Source of the DNA: Selenomonadaceae bacterium
GTDB lineage: Bacteria > Bacillota > Negativicutes > Selenomonadales > Selenomonadaceae
Assembly (NCBI GenBank): GCA_017549815.1
Contig: JAFYNH010000038.1
Location: 20,512 to 84,511 of the forward strand
Length of the DNA: 64,000 nt
Reading direction: 5' to 3'
Position 1 is the first letter of the stretch, and the number at the start of each line of letters is the position of its first letter. This document shows positions 35,457 to 44,319 of the stretch, in pieces. Below the pieces are notes generated by a model. It was not told the origin of the DNA. It ran no database searches and was given only the letters and a program-made list of their open reading frames with translations. The position numbers and the translations under genes are program-made.

Positions 35457-36876
35457 CAACTTTTATTGTCGACAGCGTTTTATCAGCGGCTCCGATAACT
35501 TTTCCGCCTGATTGTCGAATCATTTCGATAACCTGCGCGGATATTTTTTCGCCCGGCATAAGGAGCGGAATTCCCGGCGGATAAAATGTTATTTCTTCCG
35601 CGCAGATTCGTCCGACTGATTCTTTTATCGGAACGACTTCAACGGGCGAATAAAAAGTTTCTCGTGGACTCAACGCCGCCATTGAAATTTCTCCCGATAA
35701 AAAAATTTCTTTCTGCCTCCTGACCACTTTCCCCTGACCACTTATCACTTTAAGCGCGTCAAGGAGCTTGGAAATTGTTTCGTCGGTGTCGGCATATGTT
35801 ATCAAAAATAAAAGATTAGCCGCGTCCGATAACTCGCATTGAACTTTTAATTCGTGCCGTAAAATTTCTTCCGCCTCTTGCCCGCTTAGTCCCAAATTCT
35901 GAACGTTCACGGTTACTTTCGTCGTGTCTAATGAAAAATTTATTGCTGCGTCGAAAGTTTTCAAGCCGTGAATTTTTTTTATCTCTGCGCGGAGTCTTTT
36001 GGAAAGTTCGACCGCCCTTGAAATTTTCTCGCGCCCCTCAAGCTCCATTTGCAATCGCGCAATGTCCAATGACGCCAATAATAATTGATTAGGGCTTGTC
36101 GTTTGCAATAAACTTGCCGCCGTCTTTACCCGCTCCACGTCAATAAAATTTTTCTTGAGCATAAGCATTGAACTTTGAGTTAGCGAGCCTAAAAGTTTAT
36201 GCGTCGATTGAGCCGCCAAATCCGCGCCCGAATCCATTGCCGAAATTGGCAGTTCCGCGCAGAATTGCAAATGCGCCCCGTGTGCCTCGTCGATTAATAA
36301 AATCATGCCCGCCGCGTGTACAAGCTCCGAAATTTTTATCAAGTCCGCCGCCACTCCGTAATAATTCGGCGAAACTAATAAAACGGCTCGCGCTTGCGGA
36401 AATTTTTTTATCGCCCGTTCAATCGTATCGACGCTGACATTTAGCGGCAAGCCGAATTCTTCATCGAACTCGACGGGTAAAAAAATCGGCACGGCTCCCG
36501 ATAAAATTAATCCCGATATAACCGACCTGTGAGCATTGCGCGGTATCATGATTAAATCGCCCGCCTTTAACGTCCCGAAAATCATTGCCTGTATCGCCGA
36601 AGTCGTCCCGTTTATCATAAAAAGACTTTCGTCCGCGTGCCAAAGTTTAGCCGCCAAAATCTGCGCGGACTTTATACAAGTTTGCGGCTCGTGTAAGTCG
36701 TCCAACTCTTCCATAAGCGAAACTTCCTGCCTTAATCCCTCTGCCGTCAAAAGTTCGCGTAAAAGTTCATGTGCGCCGCGTCCCTGCTTATGTCCCGGCG
36801 TATGGAAAGGTAAAACTCCGTCCGCCGAATATTTTTTCATCGCCTCCGCGATTGGTGCCGAAAAATTTTTTGCCAC
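35440..36876 (-). CDS. Orn/Lys/Arg decarboxylase family protein (fold type I PLP enzyme)
   Basis: About 478 residues. VLPFHTPGHKQGRG, the ELDDLHEP motif, MINGTTSAIQAM, IPRNAHRSVISGL, LLIDEAHGAHL and the PLP lysine in STHKLLGSLTQSSML are all present, with the small C-terminal domain (TFYPPGIPLLMPGEKIS). GTG 36876 is preferred because GGAG lies 9 bases upstream; TTG 36882 is too close. The Firmicutes members (SpeA/YaaO type) decarboxylate arginine or lysine for polyamines. Its 3' end overlaps the convergent FtsA-like gene by 17 bases. The segment SGQGKVVRRQ corresponds to heptamer-like DNA (35718-35755). Confidence 0.88.
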   Translation of the reverse strand: MAKNFSAPIAEAMKKYSADGVLPFHTPGHKQGRGAHELLRELLTAEGLRQEVSLMEELDDLHEPQTCIKSAQILAAKLWHADESLFMINGTTSAIQAMIFGTLKAGDLIMIPRNAHRSVISGLILSGAVPIFLPVEFDEEFGLPLNVSVDTIERAIKKFPQARAVLLVSPNYYGVAADLIKISELVHAAGMILLIDEAHGAHLQFCAELPISAMDSGADLAAQSTHKLLGSLTQSSMLMLKKNFIDVERVKTAASLLQTTSPNQLLLASLDIARLQMELEGREKISRAVELSKRLRAEIKKIHGLKTFDAAINFSLDTTKVTVNVQNLGLSGQEAEEILRHELKVQCELSDAANLLFLITYADTDETISKLLDALKVISGQGKVVRRQKEIFLSGEISMAALSPRETFYSPVEVVPIKESVGRICAEEITFYPPGIPLLMPGEKISAQVIEMIRQSGGKVIGAADKTLSTIKVVSRRE

Positions 36877-36943
36877 TTTCAATTTCTCCTTTGCATGATA
36901 TAATTTCGTTATTATAAACGATTTTGCGGAGGGAATTCACAAC

Positions 36944-38740
36944 GTGATTGACAATAATAACGGCGAAGAATATATCGGGCGGCTCAAAGTTTTGGCGGTT
37001 GCGTCGACGCTCGTCATTGCGATTTTAATTGCGCGAGTCTGTTATCTGCAAATTTATGACGGCGAATATTATGCGCACCTCGCCGACGGCAACCGAATCA
37101 GAATTATTCCGTCAATGGCTCCGCGTGGAACTTTTTACGATAGAAATGGTCAACTCCTTGTGACGAATCGCCCGGGCTTTACGGTTTCTTTATTGCCGCT
37201 CACCGAACCCATTAAGCCCGAAGTCGTCGAGCGCGTTTCAAAACTTTTAAACGTGCCACTTGAAGAAATTCAGCAGAAAATTTCCGTTCATTCGGGTTTC
37301 GACCCCATACGTATTCGCCCCGACGTGACGCAAGATATTGTTACGATTATCGAAGAGCAAAAAGATTTATATCCCGGCGTCGTTATCGAAGTTCAGCCGA
37401 TTAGAAATTATCAGCTTAAGCAGGAGGGCGCACATACTTTTGGCTACGTCAGCGAAATTTCCGACGCCGAATTAGAAAAGAAAAAGGACGAGGGCTATAA
37501 ATCGGGCGATATTGTCGGCAAATTCGGCTTGGAAAGAGTTTATGATAAAGAAATTCGCGGCGAAAACGGCGGCGAACAAGTTGAAGTTGACGTTGCTGGC
37601 AAGCCCGTTCAAATTCTCGGCAAAAAGGAACCTAAGCCCGGTTACGATTTAATTTTGACGATTGACAGAGATTTACAAGTTGCCGCCGAAAAAGCTGTTG
37701 ATGATATGCTCGCGCAGATAAGTTGCAACGCCGCCGCCGCTGTCGTCTTAAATCCTCAGACGGGCGAAGTCCTTGCGTTGGTAAGTCGCCCTGCCTTCGA
37801 CCCGAATTTATTTGCACACGGCATTTCTACCAAAGATTGGAACGCGATTAACAACAATCCTTATCACCCGATGGACAACAAGGCGATAACGGGCGAATAT
37901 CCTCCCGGCTCGACGTTCAAGATTGTCACGGGAACTGCCGCGCTTGCTTCGGGCAGAGTCGACCCTTACGAATTGATTTTTGACAGCGGCACGCATTGGC
38001 TGGTTCCCAAAGGTAATGCGGGCGGCGAGGCTCTCGGTTGGTTGGATTTTCACGCGGCGTTAAGTCATTCCGATAACGTTTACTTTTACGAAATGGGCAA
38101 CAGACTTGGAGCCGACTTGTTAGAAAGTTATGCGCGAATGTTCGGACTTGGCGAAGTTACGGGGATTGATTTACCCTACGAATCGCCCGGGCTTGCCGAT
38201 TGGAAGGAATATAAATGGGACGTTTATCACGACGAATTCTATTTATCTGAGATAATGGACGCGGCAATCGGGCAGGGCTTTAACTTGGTGACGCCTTTGC
38301 AAGCGGCAATGGTTATGGGCGAAATCGCCGCCAACGGCAAAAGATTTAAGCCGCACCTTGTTAAACAAATCGTTACGCAGGATAAGGAAGTCATAAAAGA
38401 TTTTCAACCCGAACTTGTCGGCGAATTGCAAGTTGAACAATGGGTTATCGAACTCGTTCAATCGGGCTTGCATGACGTTACTGTCAACGGCACGGCGGCG
38501 AGAAATTTTATCGGTTTTCCTTACGACATAGCGGGCAAAACGGGTACCGCCGAAAATTCGCAAGGAACGGATCATGGTTGGTTTGTCGGCTATGGACCTT
38601 TTGACAATCCGACAATCAGCGTTGCGGTTATCGTTGAGCAAGGCGGTTTCGGCGCAAGTTCCGCTGTTCCGATTGGGCGACAAATTATGGAGACGGCTTT
38701 TGCCCTTCAAAACGTCCCGAAGACTAAATCAGCACAGTAA
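36944..38740 (+). CDS. mrdA: penicillin-binding protein 2 (elongasome transpeptidase)
   Basis: 598 residues from GTG 36944 after GGAGGG. A single N-terminal transmembrane helix (LAVASTLVIAILIARVCYL) and a dimerisation domain (MAPRGTFYDRNGQLL) are followed by the transpeptidase domain. The active-site serine is in PPGSTFK, the second motif in LSHSDNVYF, and the third is GKTGTAEN. It crosslinks peptidoglycan during cell elongation. It is transcribed divergently from the decarboxylase; mreBCD and rodA are not in the window. Confidence 0.92.
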   Translation: MIDNNNGEEYIGRLKVLAVASTLVIAILIARVCYLQIYDGEYYAHLADGNRIRIIPSMAPRGTFYDRNGQLLVTNRPGFTVSLLPLTEPIKPEVVERVSKLLNVPLEEIQQKISVHSGFDPIRIRPDVTQDIVTIIEEQKDLYPGVVIEVQPIRNYQLKQEGAHTFGYVSEISDAELEKKKDEGYKSGDIVGKFGLERVYDKEIRGENGGEQVEVDVAGKPVQILGKKEPKPGYDLILTIDRDLQVAAEKAVDDMLAQISCNAAAAVVLNPQTGEVLALVSRPAFDPNLFAHGISTKDWNAINNNPYHPMDNKAITGEYPPGSTFKIVTGTAALASGRVDPYELIFDSGTHWLVPKGNAGGEALGWLDFHAALSHSDNVYFYEMGNRLGADLLESYARMFGLGEVTGIDLPYESPGLADWKEYKWDVYHDEFYLSEIMDAAIGQGFNLVTPLQAAMVMGEIAANGKRFKPHLVKQIVTQDKEVIKDFQPELVGELQVEQWVIELVQSGLHDVTVNGTAARNFIGFPYDIAGKTGTAENSQGTDHGWFVGYGPFDNPTISVAVIVEQGGFGASSAVPIGRQIMETAFALQNVPKTKSAQ

Positions 38741-38812
38741 AAATTCGTTTGTAAACGGGCGCGATTTATGATTTAATAATCACGAAAAATTTTTCAGGGA
38801 GTGTGAACTTTT

Positions 38813-39436
38813 ATGAACCTAAAAGAGGCGTTTCAAGCGCAGAACAAAATCGAAAATCTTTTTGAAGTCGTGTCGGGTTATTTGGAAGACGGGAAAAATT
38901 TAATCAACGTGACGGAGAAACATTTTCGTTCAAAGGCGGCGGAAGGTCAGCCCGACGAAGAAATTAATATCGTCGTCGAAGATAAATTTCCGCCCGACAA
39001 AGTTATTGATTTCTTGGTTATGCTGATTGACGAGCGCGAGAAATTGGCGCAGGCGATTCATGCGGCGAAAAGTTCCATGACGTTTGATTTGGATTCGGCG
39101 GTCGACGTTAATAAAAAACGCCACCTTGCCGCAAGTACTCTGCGCACGCTCCGCAACCTCAAGAGTTCTAGTTTGCTTGAAAAAAATGCGGGCGTCGGCT
39201 ACGTCTTCAACAAAGAGGGCAACCAAACGACTTATCGCTACGACATTGAGCGCGTCAAGACGATTGACTTTGACCGCAACCGCGTCCGCGAAATTATTAC
39301 CAAGTTGCAGTCGAAGGCGGATAAAGTTTCCAACGAGATTGACGCCGCGCTTATCTCGACGACCGTAAATTATGAACTGCCTTTTGAAATGCACGCGAGC
39401 CAATACGAAATCATTGAGGATTTTGTAAGCAAGTAA
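38813..39436 (+). CDS. uncharacterised cytosolic protein, helical
   Basis: 207 residues, ATG after CAGGGAG. No signal peptide or membrane segment. The sequence is charged and mostly helical, with recurring heptad-like stretches (DFLVMLIDEREKLAQAIHAA, NRVREIITKLQSKADKVSNE). I do not recognise the family. Phage-derived origin is possible but there is no phage context here. It stands alone between mrdA and cydA. Confidence 0.6.
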   Translation: MNLKEAFQAQNKIENLFEVVSGYLEDGKNLINVTEKHFRSKAAEGQPDEEINIVVEDKFPPDKVIDFLVMLIDEREKLAQAIHAAKSSMTFDLDSAVDVNKKRHLAASTLRTLRNLKSSSLLEKNAGVGYVFNKEGNQTTYRYDIERVKTIDFDRNRVREIITKLQSKADKVSNEIDAALISTTVNYELPFEMHASQYEIIEDFVSK

Positions 39437-39469
39437 AATTTTGTCTGAGGTCTCGGCGGAGGGTAAAGA

Positions 39470-39519
39470 TTTTGTGCTGAGTCGGTTCAGGTGCAGATGA
39501 ACTGAGAGGCTGCACAAAA
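39470..39519. other. hairpin structure (terminator-like or structured RNA)
   Basis: An 8-bp outer stem TTTTGTGC/GCACAAAA plus an inner GTTCA/TGAAC stem, 34 bases after the stop of the preceding gene. The A/T-rich flanks could make it a two-way terminator. Confidence 0.4.
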
Positions 39520-39784
39520 ATTTAAAATGAGAGATTAGGTAAAGCCATTGAAGACTTGACCACCAATTTTCCGTCAGGCTAAACGTTCGTTCGCGAGTTC
39601 GACAGTCAAAAATTCGTCAACTTGTCAACGCGCTCTTTCGTAAAACTTAAACACGCCTCCACAAGGTAATTAATCAGTTGATAAACCTTGTTCGCAGAGT
39701 CGCCTTGCTTGCAGTTTTGGAGCGGGTGGCGAATAGATGACGCCGAAATTTTTTGCCTTCCGCCGAGATCTCGGACTTGTAGCT

Positions 39785-39893
39785 TTCAGACTAAGAACTA
39801 GGAACGAGGAACTAGGAACTGAAAAAAAACTAGTTCCTACTAGTTCCTACTAGTTCCTATTTCCTAGCTCCTAGCACCTATCAACTACAAAGG
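39785..39893. repeat. heptanucleotide repeat array (CTAGGAA / TAGTTCC), long hairpin
   Basis: The left arm CTAGGAACGAGGAACTAGG and the right arm of repeated TAGTTCCTAC units are complementary across an A-rich loop, giving a long potential hairpin just upstream of cydA. Confidence 0.8.
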
Positions 39894-39903
39894 ATGTGAT
39901 TTT

Positions 39904-41271
39904 ATGGATGCACTTATTCTATCGCGATTGCAATTCGCAATAACAACAATCTATCATTTTTTATTCGTGCCAGTAACTTTAGGCTTATCAATCTTTGTCG
40001 CTCTGCTTGAAACGTGGTACGTCAACAGCGGCAGTTACGAGGAGCGAATCAAACTCAAAAAGCTCGTGAAATTTTTCGGGACAATCTTTCTGATAAATTT
40101 TGCAATGGGCGTTGTAACGGGTATCGTACAGGAATTCCATTTTGGAATGAACTGGTCGGAGTATGCGCGATTCATGGGCGATATATTCGGCGCACCGCTC
40201 GCGCTTGAGGCTTTGACGGCATTTTTTATCGAGTCAACCTTTATAGGGCTGTGGATTTTCGGTTGGGATAAGCTCAGCGAGAAAATGCATTGCCTTTGCA
40301 TATGGCTTGTTGCGTTCGGCAGTAACCTTTCGGCGTTTTGGATTTTGGTTGCGAATTCGTTTATGCAACATCCTGTCGGCTACGCGATAGAAGACGGACG
40401 CGCAGTAATGACGGATTTTATTGACCTTGTGACAAATCCTTACGTCGTCGGCGAATATTCTCATGCGCTTTTTGCGGGGATAACGACCGGCGGTTTTTTG
40501 GTTATGGTTGTCAGCGCGTGGAAAATCGCAACCGACGAAGAGTCGCGTGAAATGTTTGTTAGAACTTTACGCCGCGCAGTTTTATACACGATGCTTGGAG
40601 TTTTGGGCGTTATGGGTTCGGGGCATTTACACGCGCAATATTTAGCGCAAGCTAACCCGATGAAGTTGGCTTCGTTCGAGGCGTTATGGGAAACTGAAAA
40701 TCCTGCGCCGTTCGCGATTGTCGCCGATATTAATCAAGAAATGCGTCGCAACGACTTTGAAATTATTATCCCGAAAATGTTTACGTTTATGGTGCATAAT
40801 TCTTTCAGCGGCGAAGTTAAAGGCATTAACGATTTGCAAAAAGAGGCTGTCGAGAAATACGGTAGCGGCTATTATATTCCTAATGACGTTTGCGGCATGT
40901 TCTGGAGTTTTCGCGCAATGGTCGGCGCGGGCGGCTTATTGTTGATGATTGTTTTCGTAACGGGTTGCCTTGTCTTTTTCTGCCGCAGTAAAATTCGCGA
41001 GCATCATTGTTGCTTAAAATTAATGCCGTTGCTGTTGCCATTGCCGTTTATTGCGAACTCGGCGGGCTGGTACATAGCGGAGGCGGGTCGTCAGCCTTGG
41101 ATAGTCGTCGGCTTGCAGAAAACGGCGGTCGCAGTCAGTCCGAATTTATCGGCGGGCGAAGTTTGGATAACGTTAATTGGCTTTACAGCAATTTATTTAT
41201 TCTTAGCGGTGTTGGCGGTCTTCGCGGCTGTCATGTTCATTCGTCGTACTAAAATCACGGAGGAGGTGTGA
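39904..41271 (+). CDS. cydA: cytochrome bd quinol oxidase subunit I
   Basis: 455 residues with nine or so membrane helices. The axial heme ligand region QFAITTIYHFLFVPVTLG, the GEYSHALFAGITTGGF histidine and the conserved GRQPW motif near the C-terminus are visible. The Q-loop is short. CydA carries hemes b558, b595 and d and oxidises quinol while reducing oxygen, giving an anaerobe microaerobic respiration or oxygen scavenging. ATG after AAAGGATG; it leads cydA-cydB-ABC transporter. Confidence 0.96.
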   Translation: MDALILSRLQFAITTIYHFLFVPVTLGLSIFVALLETWYVNSGSYEERIKLKKLVKFFGTIFLINFAMGVVTGIVQEFHFGMNWSEYARFMGDIFGAPLALEALTAFFIESTFIGLWIFGWDKLSEKMHCLCIWLVAFGSNLSAFWILVANSFMQHPVGYAIEDGRAVMTDFIDLVTNPYVVGEYSHALFAGITTGGFLVMVVSAWKIATDEESREMFVRTLRRAVLYTMLGVLGVMGSGHLHAQYLAQANPMKLASFEALWETENPAPFAIVADINQEMRRNDFEIIIPKMFTFMVHNSFSGEVKGINDLQKEAVEKYGSGYYIPNDVCGMFWSFRAMVGAGGLLLMIVFVTGCLVFFCRSKIREHHCCLKLMPLLLPLPFIANSAGWYIAEAGRQPWIVVGLQKTAVAVSPNLSAGEVWITLIGFTAIYLFLAVLAVFAAVMFIRRTKITEEV

Positions 41272-41274
41272 GCT

Positions 41275-42279
41275 GTGGACTTAAATATCGTCTGGTTTAT
41301 CCTGATAACGGTACTCTTCACGGGATTTTTTATCCTTGAGGGCTTTGACTACGGCGTCGGCATAATGATGATAGGTCGTCCGAAGAATGAACGCGGGCAA
41401 TTTGTTCGAGCAATCGGCCCGGTTTGGGACGGCAACGAAGTTTGGATGATAACGGCGGGCGGCGCGACTTTTGCGGCATTCCCGCATGTTTACGCGACGA
41501 TGTTCAGCACATTTTATCTTGCGTTGTTCTTAATGTTGCTTGCGTTGATAATGCGCGGCGTGGCGTTTGAACTGCGCGGAAAACTTCAATATTCGGACTG
41601 GATAAATTTCTGGGACTTCGGGATAATATTCGGGAGCTTTGTCCCTGCGCTGTTATGGGGCGTCGCGGTTGTAAATCTCCTGCGCGGCTTGCCGATTAAC
41701 TTTGAAATGCATTACGTCGGAAACTTTTTGAACTTGTTAAGCCCGTGCGCATTAGTCGGCGGAATTTTCTTCGTATTACTCTTTACGTTTCACGGCGCAA
41801 ATTTCTTGTCGATAAAAATCGCGGACGTTGGCTTATTGCAAGACATTCAGAAAAAAAGTTTCAGTCTCGGCTTGTCTGCGCTTTTCAACTACGTATTATT
41901 TGCGGCGGTAATGGCTCACGATACCGATATTCTTTCCAAACCGGGCACGATAATTTTCTTAGGGTTATCGGTCGCGGCGGTTATTATGAGTTGTATGGGA
42001 GCTAAGGCGGGCAACGGTTGCAAGGCGTTTTTATCGTCGACGCTTGCCATTGCCTTTCTGACAATCGGATTTTTTACGGCGTTATTTCCGCGCATTATGG
42101 TTTCGAGCATTTCGCCCGATTTCAGCCTCAACATTTACAACGCCGCCTCGACGCCGCATACGCTTATGTTAATGACGATAGCAGCGGCAATTTTCGTTCC
42201 GATTGTGCTTTGCTATCAAGCTTGGTCGTATAAAGTTTTTAAAGATCGTATTACTCCTGCCGATGTTCACTATCATTGA
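41275..42279 (+). CDS. cydB: cytochrome bd quinol oxidase subunit II
   Basis: 334 residues from GTG 41275 after GGAGG, 3 bases after the cydA stop. FILEGFDYGVGIM, IGPVWDGNEVWMITAGGATF and MRGVAFELRGK are CydB hallmarks, and eight or so helices are visible. It forms the oxidase heterodimer with CydA. Confidence 0.96.
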   Translation: MDLNIVWFILITVLFTGFFILEGFDYGVGIMMIGRPKNERGQFVRAIGPVWDGNEVWMITAGGATFAAFPHVYATMFSTFYLALFLMLLALIMRGVAFELRGKLQYSDWINFWDFGIIFGSFVPALLWGVAVVNLLRGLPINFEMHYVGNFLNLLSPCALVGGIFFVLLFTFHGANFLSIKIADVGLLQDIQKKSFSLGLSALFNYVLFAAVMAHDTDILSKPGTIIFLGLSVAAVIMSCMGAKAGNGCKAFLSSTLAIAFLTIGFFTALFPRIMVSSISPDFSLNIYNAASTPHTLMLMTIAAAIFVPIVLCYQAWSYKVFKDRITPADVHYH

Positions 42280-43822
42280 GTTTTTAAAGTCGAATAAAAA
42301 AATCCTCGTCGAAATTGTGCTTTGCAAGGTCGTCGAAGGATTTTTTATTTTAGCAGGCGCGAGTTTCTTGGTAAGGTTTATTGACGAACCTTCATTACGC
42401 ATTACTCATTGCGCATTCCTAATTGCTTTTTTCGCAGGGAGATTTTTTATTTCGAGCCGCGCAGATTTAATTTTCGCCCGATTATCGATTAAAATTCAAA
42501 CTTCCTTCCGAAAAATGATTCACGAACAAATTTTTAACAAAGAAATTCCGAGTGGCGAGCTTTTGACGTTGATATTCGACGCAGTTCAATCGCTTGACGA
42601 ATTTTTTATGAAGGTTGCGCCGCAAATTTTTTCTGCGATAATTTTTCTACCGTTATTCTTAATCTGCGCGGCGGTTGTCGATTTATTAACGGCGGCAATT
42701 TTACTCGTGACGTTTCCGATAGCTCCGCTGTTGTTATGGCTTATCGGGAAGGCGACGGCTGAAAAAAATGCGCGGGCATGGGCGGAACTTCAAGAACTCA
42801 ACGGCGAATTCCGAGAACTTTTGGCGGCGATAACGACTTTGAAAATGTTCGGGCGAATCGACGCGGGAGCGAAAAAAATCCGTGAGGCGTCGGAAAAATC
42901 TTCGGCGGCAACTCTTGACGTGTTGAAATTGGCGTTCGTGTCGTCATTTGTGTTGGAGCTGATAACAACATTATCAATCGCGCTAGTCGCCGTAACTTTG
43001 GGCTTGCGACTCGTGGCGGGCGGCGTTGAATTTAAAGCGGCGTTGTTCTTATTGATAATCGCGCCGGAATTTTTCTTGCCGATAAGGAAATTTGGCGTGG
43101 CGTTTCATGTGATAATTTCTGCGCGGGCGTCGCTTGATAAACTTCAAAAAATAATCGGCAAAACCCCTAGTCCCCAGTCCCTAGTTCCTAGTTCCTTATT
43201 AATGCCTCCGACAATCACGCTCGACAAAGTGAGTTTTACTTATCCTAAAAAATTTTCACCTGTTCTGCGCGACGTGAGCTTGAAATTTTCGGCGGGCAAA
43301 GTCACGGCGTTAATCGGCGAATCGGGCGCGGGCAAGTCGACGTTATTAAAACTTTTGGCGGGGCTTTTAAAGCCGACCGGCGGCGAAATTTATTGGAACG
43401 AATTGCCGACTTCGCGTATGGAAAAAAATTCGCGGTTGTCTAAAATTTCTTACGCGCCTCAAGCTCCGCACCTGTTCGAGACGACGCTGATAAAAAATTT
43501 CACAATGTTTGACGAACTCGCCGCCGCACAGTTGCAAAAATTTTTAGTCGCGCTGAACTTGTCGATGCTTGATTTAAATTCTCCGCAAAAATTAAGTCGC
43601 GGGCAACTTCAACGTTTGGGCTTGATTCGTGCTTTGCTTAAAGACACGCCGATAATTTTACTGGACGAACCGACGGCAGGGCTTGATGAAGTTACCGAAC
43701 AAAAAGTTCTCGCGCTGATAAAGGAAATTTCCTTGCGCAAGACGATAATTATTGCGACGCACCGCTTGGCTGTGATAAAATTTGCCGACGAGGTTATTCA
43801 GCTTGAGACGTTTAAGGAGTGA
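42263..43822 (+). CDS. CydD/CydC-like ABC exporter (fused membrane and ATPase domains)
   Basis: About 519 residues. ATG 42263 overlaps the cydB stop by 17 bases; the upstream frame is not used. Six membrane helices precede the ATPase domain with GESGAGKSTLLKLLAG (Walker A), LSRGQLQRLGLIRALL (signature) and IILLDEPTAGLD (Walker B). Position in the cyd operon suggests a CydDC-type thiol exporter, but only one half-transporter is encoded, so it may act as a homodimer or pair with a distant CydC. Two heptamer repeat segments are read in frame: LRITHCAFLIAF near residue 45 and SPQSLVPSSLL in the linker before the ATPase. Confidence 0.85.
   Translation: MFTIIEFLKSNKKILVEIVLCKVVEGFFILAGASFLVRFIDEPSLRITHCAFLIAFFAGRFFISSRADLIFARLSIKIQTSFRKMIHEQIFNKEIPSGELLTLIFDAVQSLDEFFMKVAPQIFSAIIFLPLFLICAAVVDLLTAAILLVTFPIAPLLLWLIGKATAEKNARAWAELQELNGEFRELLAAITTLKMFGRIDAGAKKIREASEKSSAATLDVLKLAFVSSFVLELITTLSIALVAVTLGLRLVAGGVEFKAALFLLIIAPEFFLPIRKFGVAFHVIISARASLDKLQKIIGKTPSPQSLVPSSLLMPPTITLDKVSFTYPKKFSPVLRDVSLKFSAGKVTALIGESGAGKSTLLKLLAGLLKPTGGEIYWNELPTSRMEKNSRLSKISYAPQAPHLFETTLIKNFTMFDELAAAQLQKFLVALNLSMLDLNSPQKLSRGQLQRLGLIRALLKDTPIILLDEPTAGLDEVTEQKVLALIKEISLRKTIIIATHRLAVIKFADEVIQLETFKE
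42392..42425. repeat. heptanucleotide repeat segment inside the cyd ABC gene
   Basis: CATTACGCATTACTCATTGCG-like units, translated in frame as part of a membrane segment. Confidence 0.55.
43163..43202. repeat. heptanucleotide repeat segment inside the cyd ABC gene
   Basis: CCCTAGTCCCCAGTCCCTAG-type units, translated in frame within the domain linker. Confidence 0.75.
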
Positions 43823-43827
43823 TTGAA

Positions 43828-44316
43828 ATGTTTCGTAAGTTTATCGCGGCATTAGTTCTGGTGTTCTTCGTGATGGAGTCGACGACTTTCGCAGCAACGA
43901 TAAATGGCGTAAAGGCTACAGATTATTTGGATAACCATGAACTTAAAGCAGGCGATGTTATTAGTGTAACAGGAATAGGCCTTCCGCCAAAAAACTTTGA
44001 CCCAAATGATAGTTTTGCCAAAACTTTTGCCCGTCAAGTTGCTCGTATGAATGCGCTTAGAGAACTTGTTGAAACTTTGGAATCTGCAGTGAATCGACTT
44101 GATATTCGCTCAACAGCTGTGATTGAAAATGGGGTGGTAAAACACGATGAAATAGTTTCCAGAATTTCGCAAGATAGTAAAACTTTTGAATTGCTTGAAA
44201 AAAATACAGGACAAGTCGGCGCGGCACGATTCTTGGATTATGGGAATGATATTTCATGTGAAGTCGATATGGAAATTATATTGCCTTCAAACTGGAAAGA
44301 ATACTTCAAAAAATAA
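43828..44316 (+). CDS. secreted LPP20-like protein
   Basis: 162 residues from ATG 43828, 8 bases after AAGGAG. A signal peptide (FIAALVLVFFVMESTTFA, cleavage near AAT) precedes a domain with the LPP20/FlgT-N pattern: ISVTGIGLPPK then alternating helices AKTFARQVARMNALRELVE. It is too short for more domains. It shares this domain type with the convergent neighbour at 44320-45396. A role at the outer membrane is plausible, though no lipobox cysteine is seen. Confidence 0.6.
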   Translation: MFRKFIAALVLVFFVMESTTFAATINGVKATDYLDNHELKAGDVISVTGIGLPPKNFDPNDSFAKTFARQVARMNALRELVETLESAVNRLDIRSTAVIENGVVKHDEIVSRISQDSKTFELLEKNTGQVGAARFLDYGNDISCEVDMEIILPSNWKEYFKK

Positions 44317-44319
44317 ATT

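Larger units (their letters stand above)
39437..39903. other. gene-free stretch with inverted-repeat element and heptamer array
   Basis: No convincing gene. 39445-39463 (CTGAGGTCTCGGCGGAGGG) is matched by its inverse at 39756-39774 (16 of 19 positions), bounding about 330 bp. Inside, TTTTGTGC (39470-39477) pairs with GCACAAAA (39512-39519) around an inner GTTCA/TGAAC stem. On the minus strand a short open stretch reads SANKVYQLINYLVEACLSF then ends TKERVDKLTNF, with no start codon; it may be a gene relic. The right part is a heptamer array, followed by the cydA ribosome-binding site. Confidence 0.55.

Noticed and set aside
38930..39517. 195-codon minus-strand frame over the uncharacterised gene at 38813
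   Set aside because: It covers the coding gene antisense, has biased residues and no ribosome-binding site.
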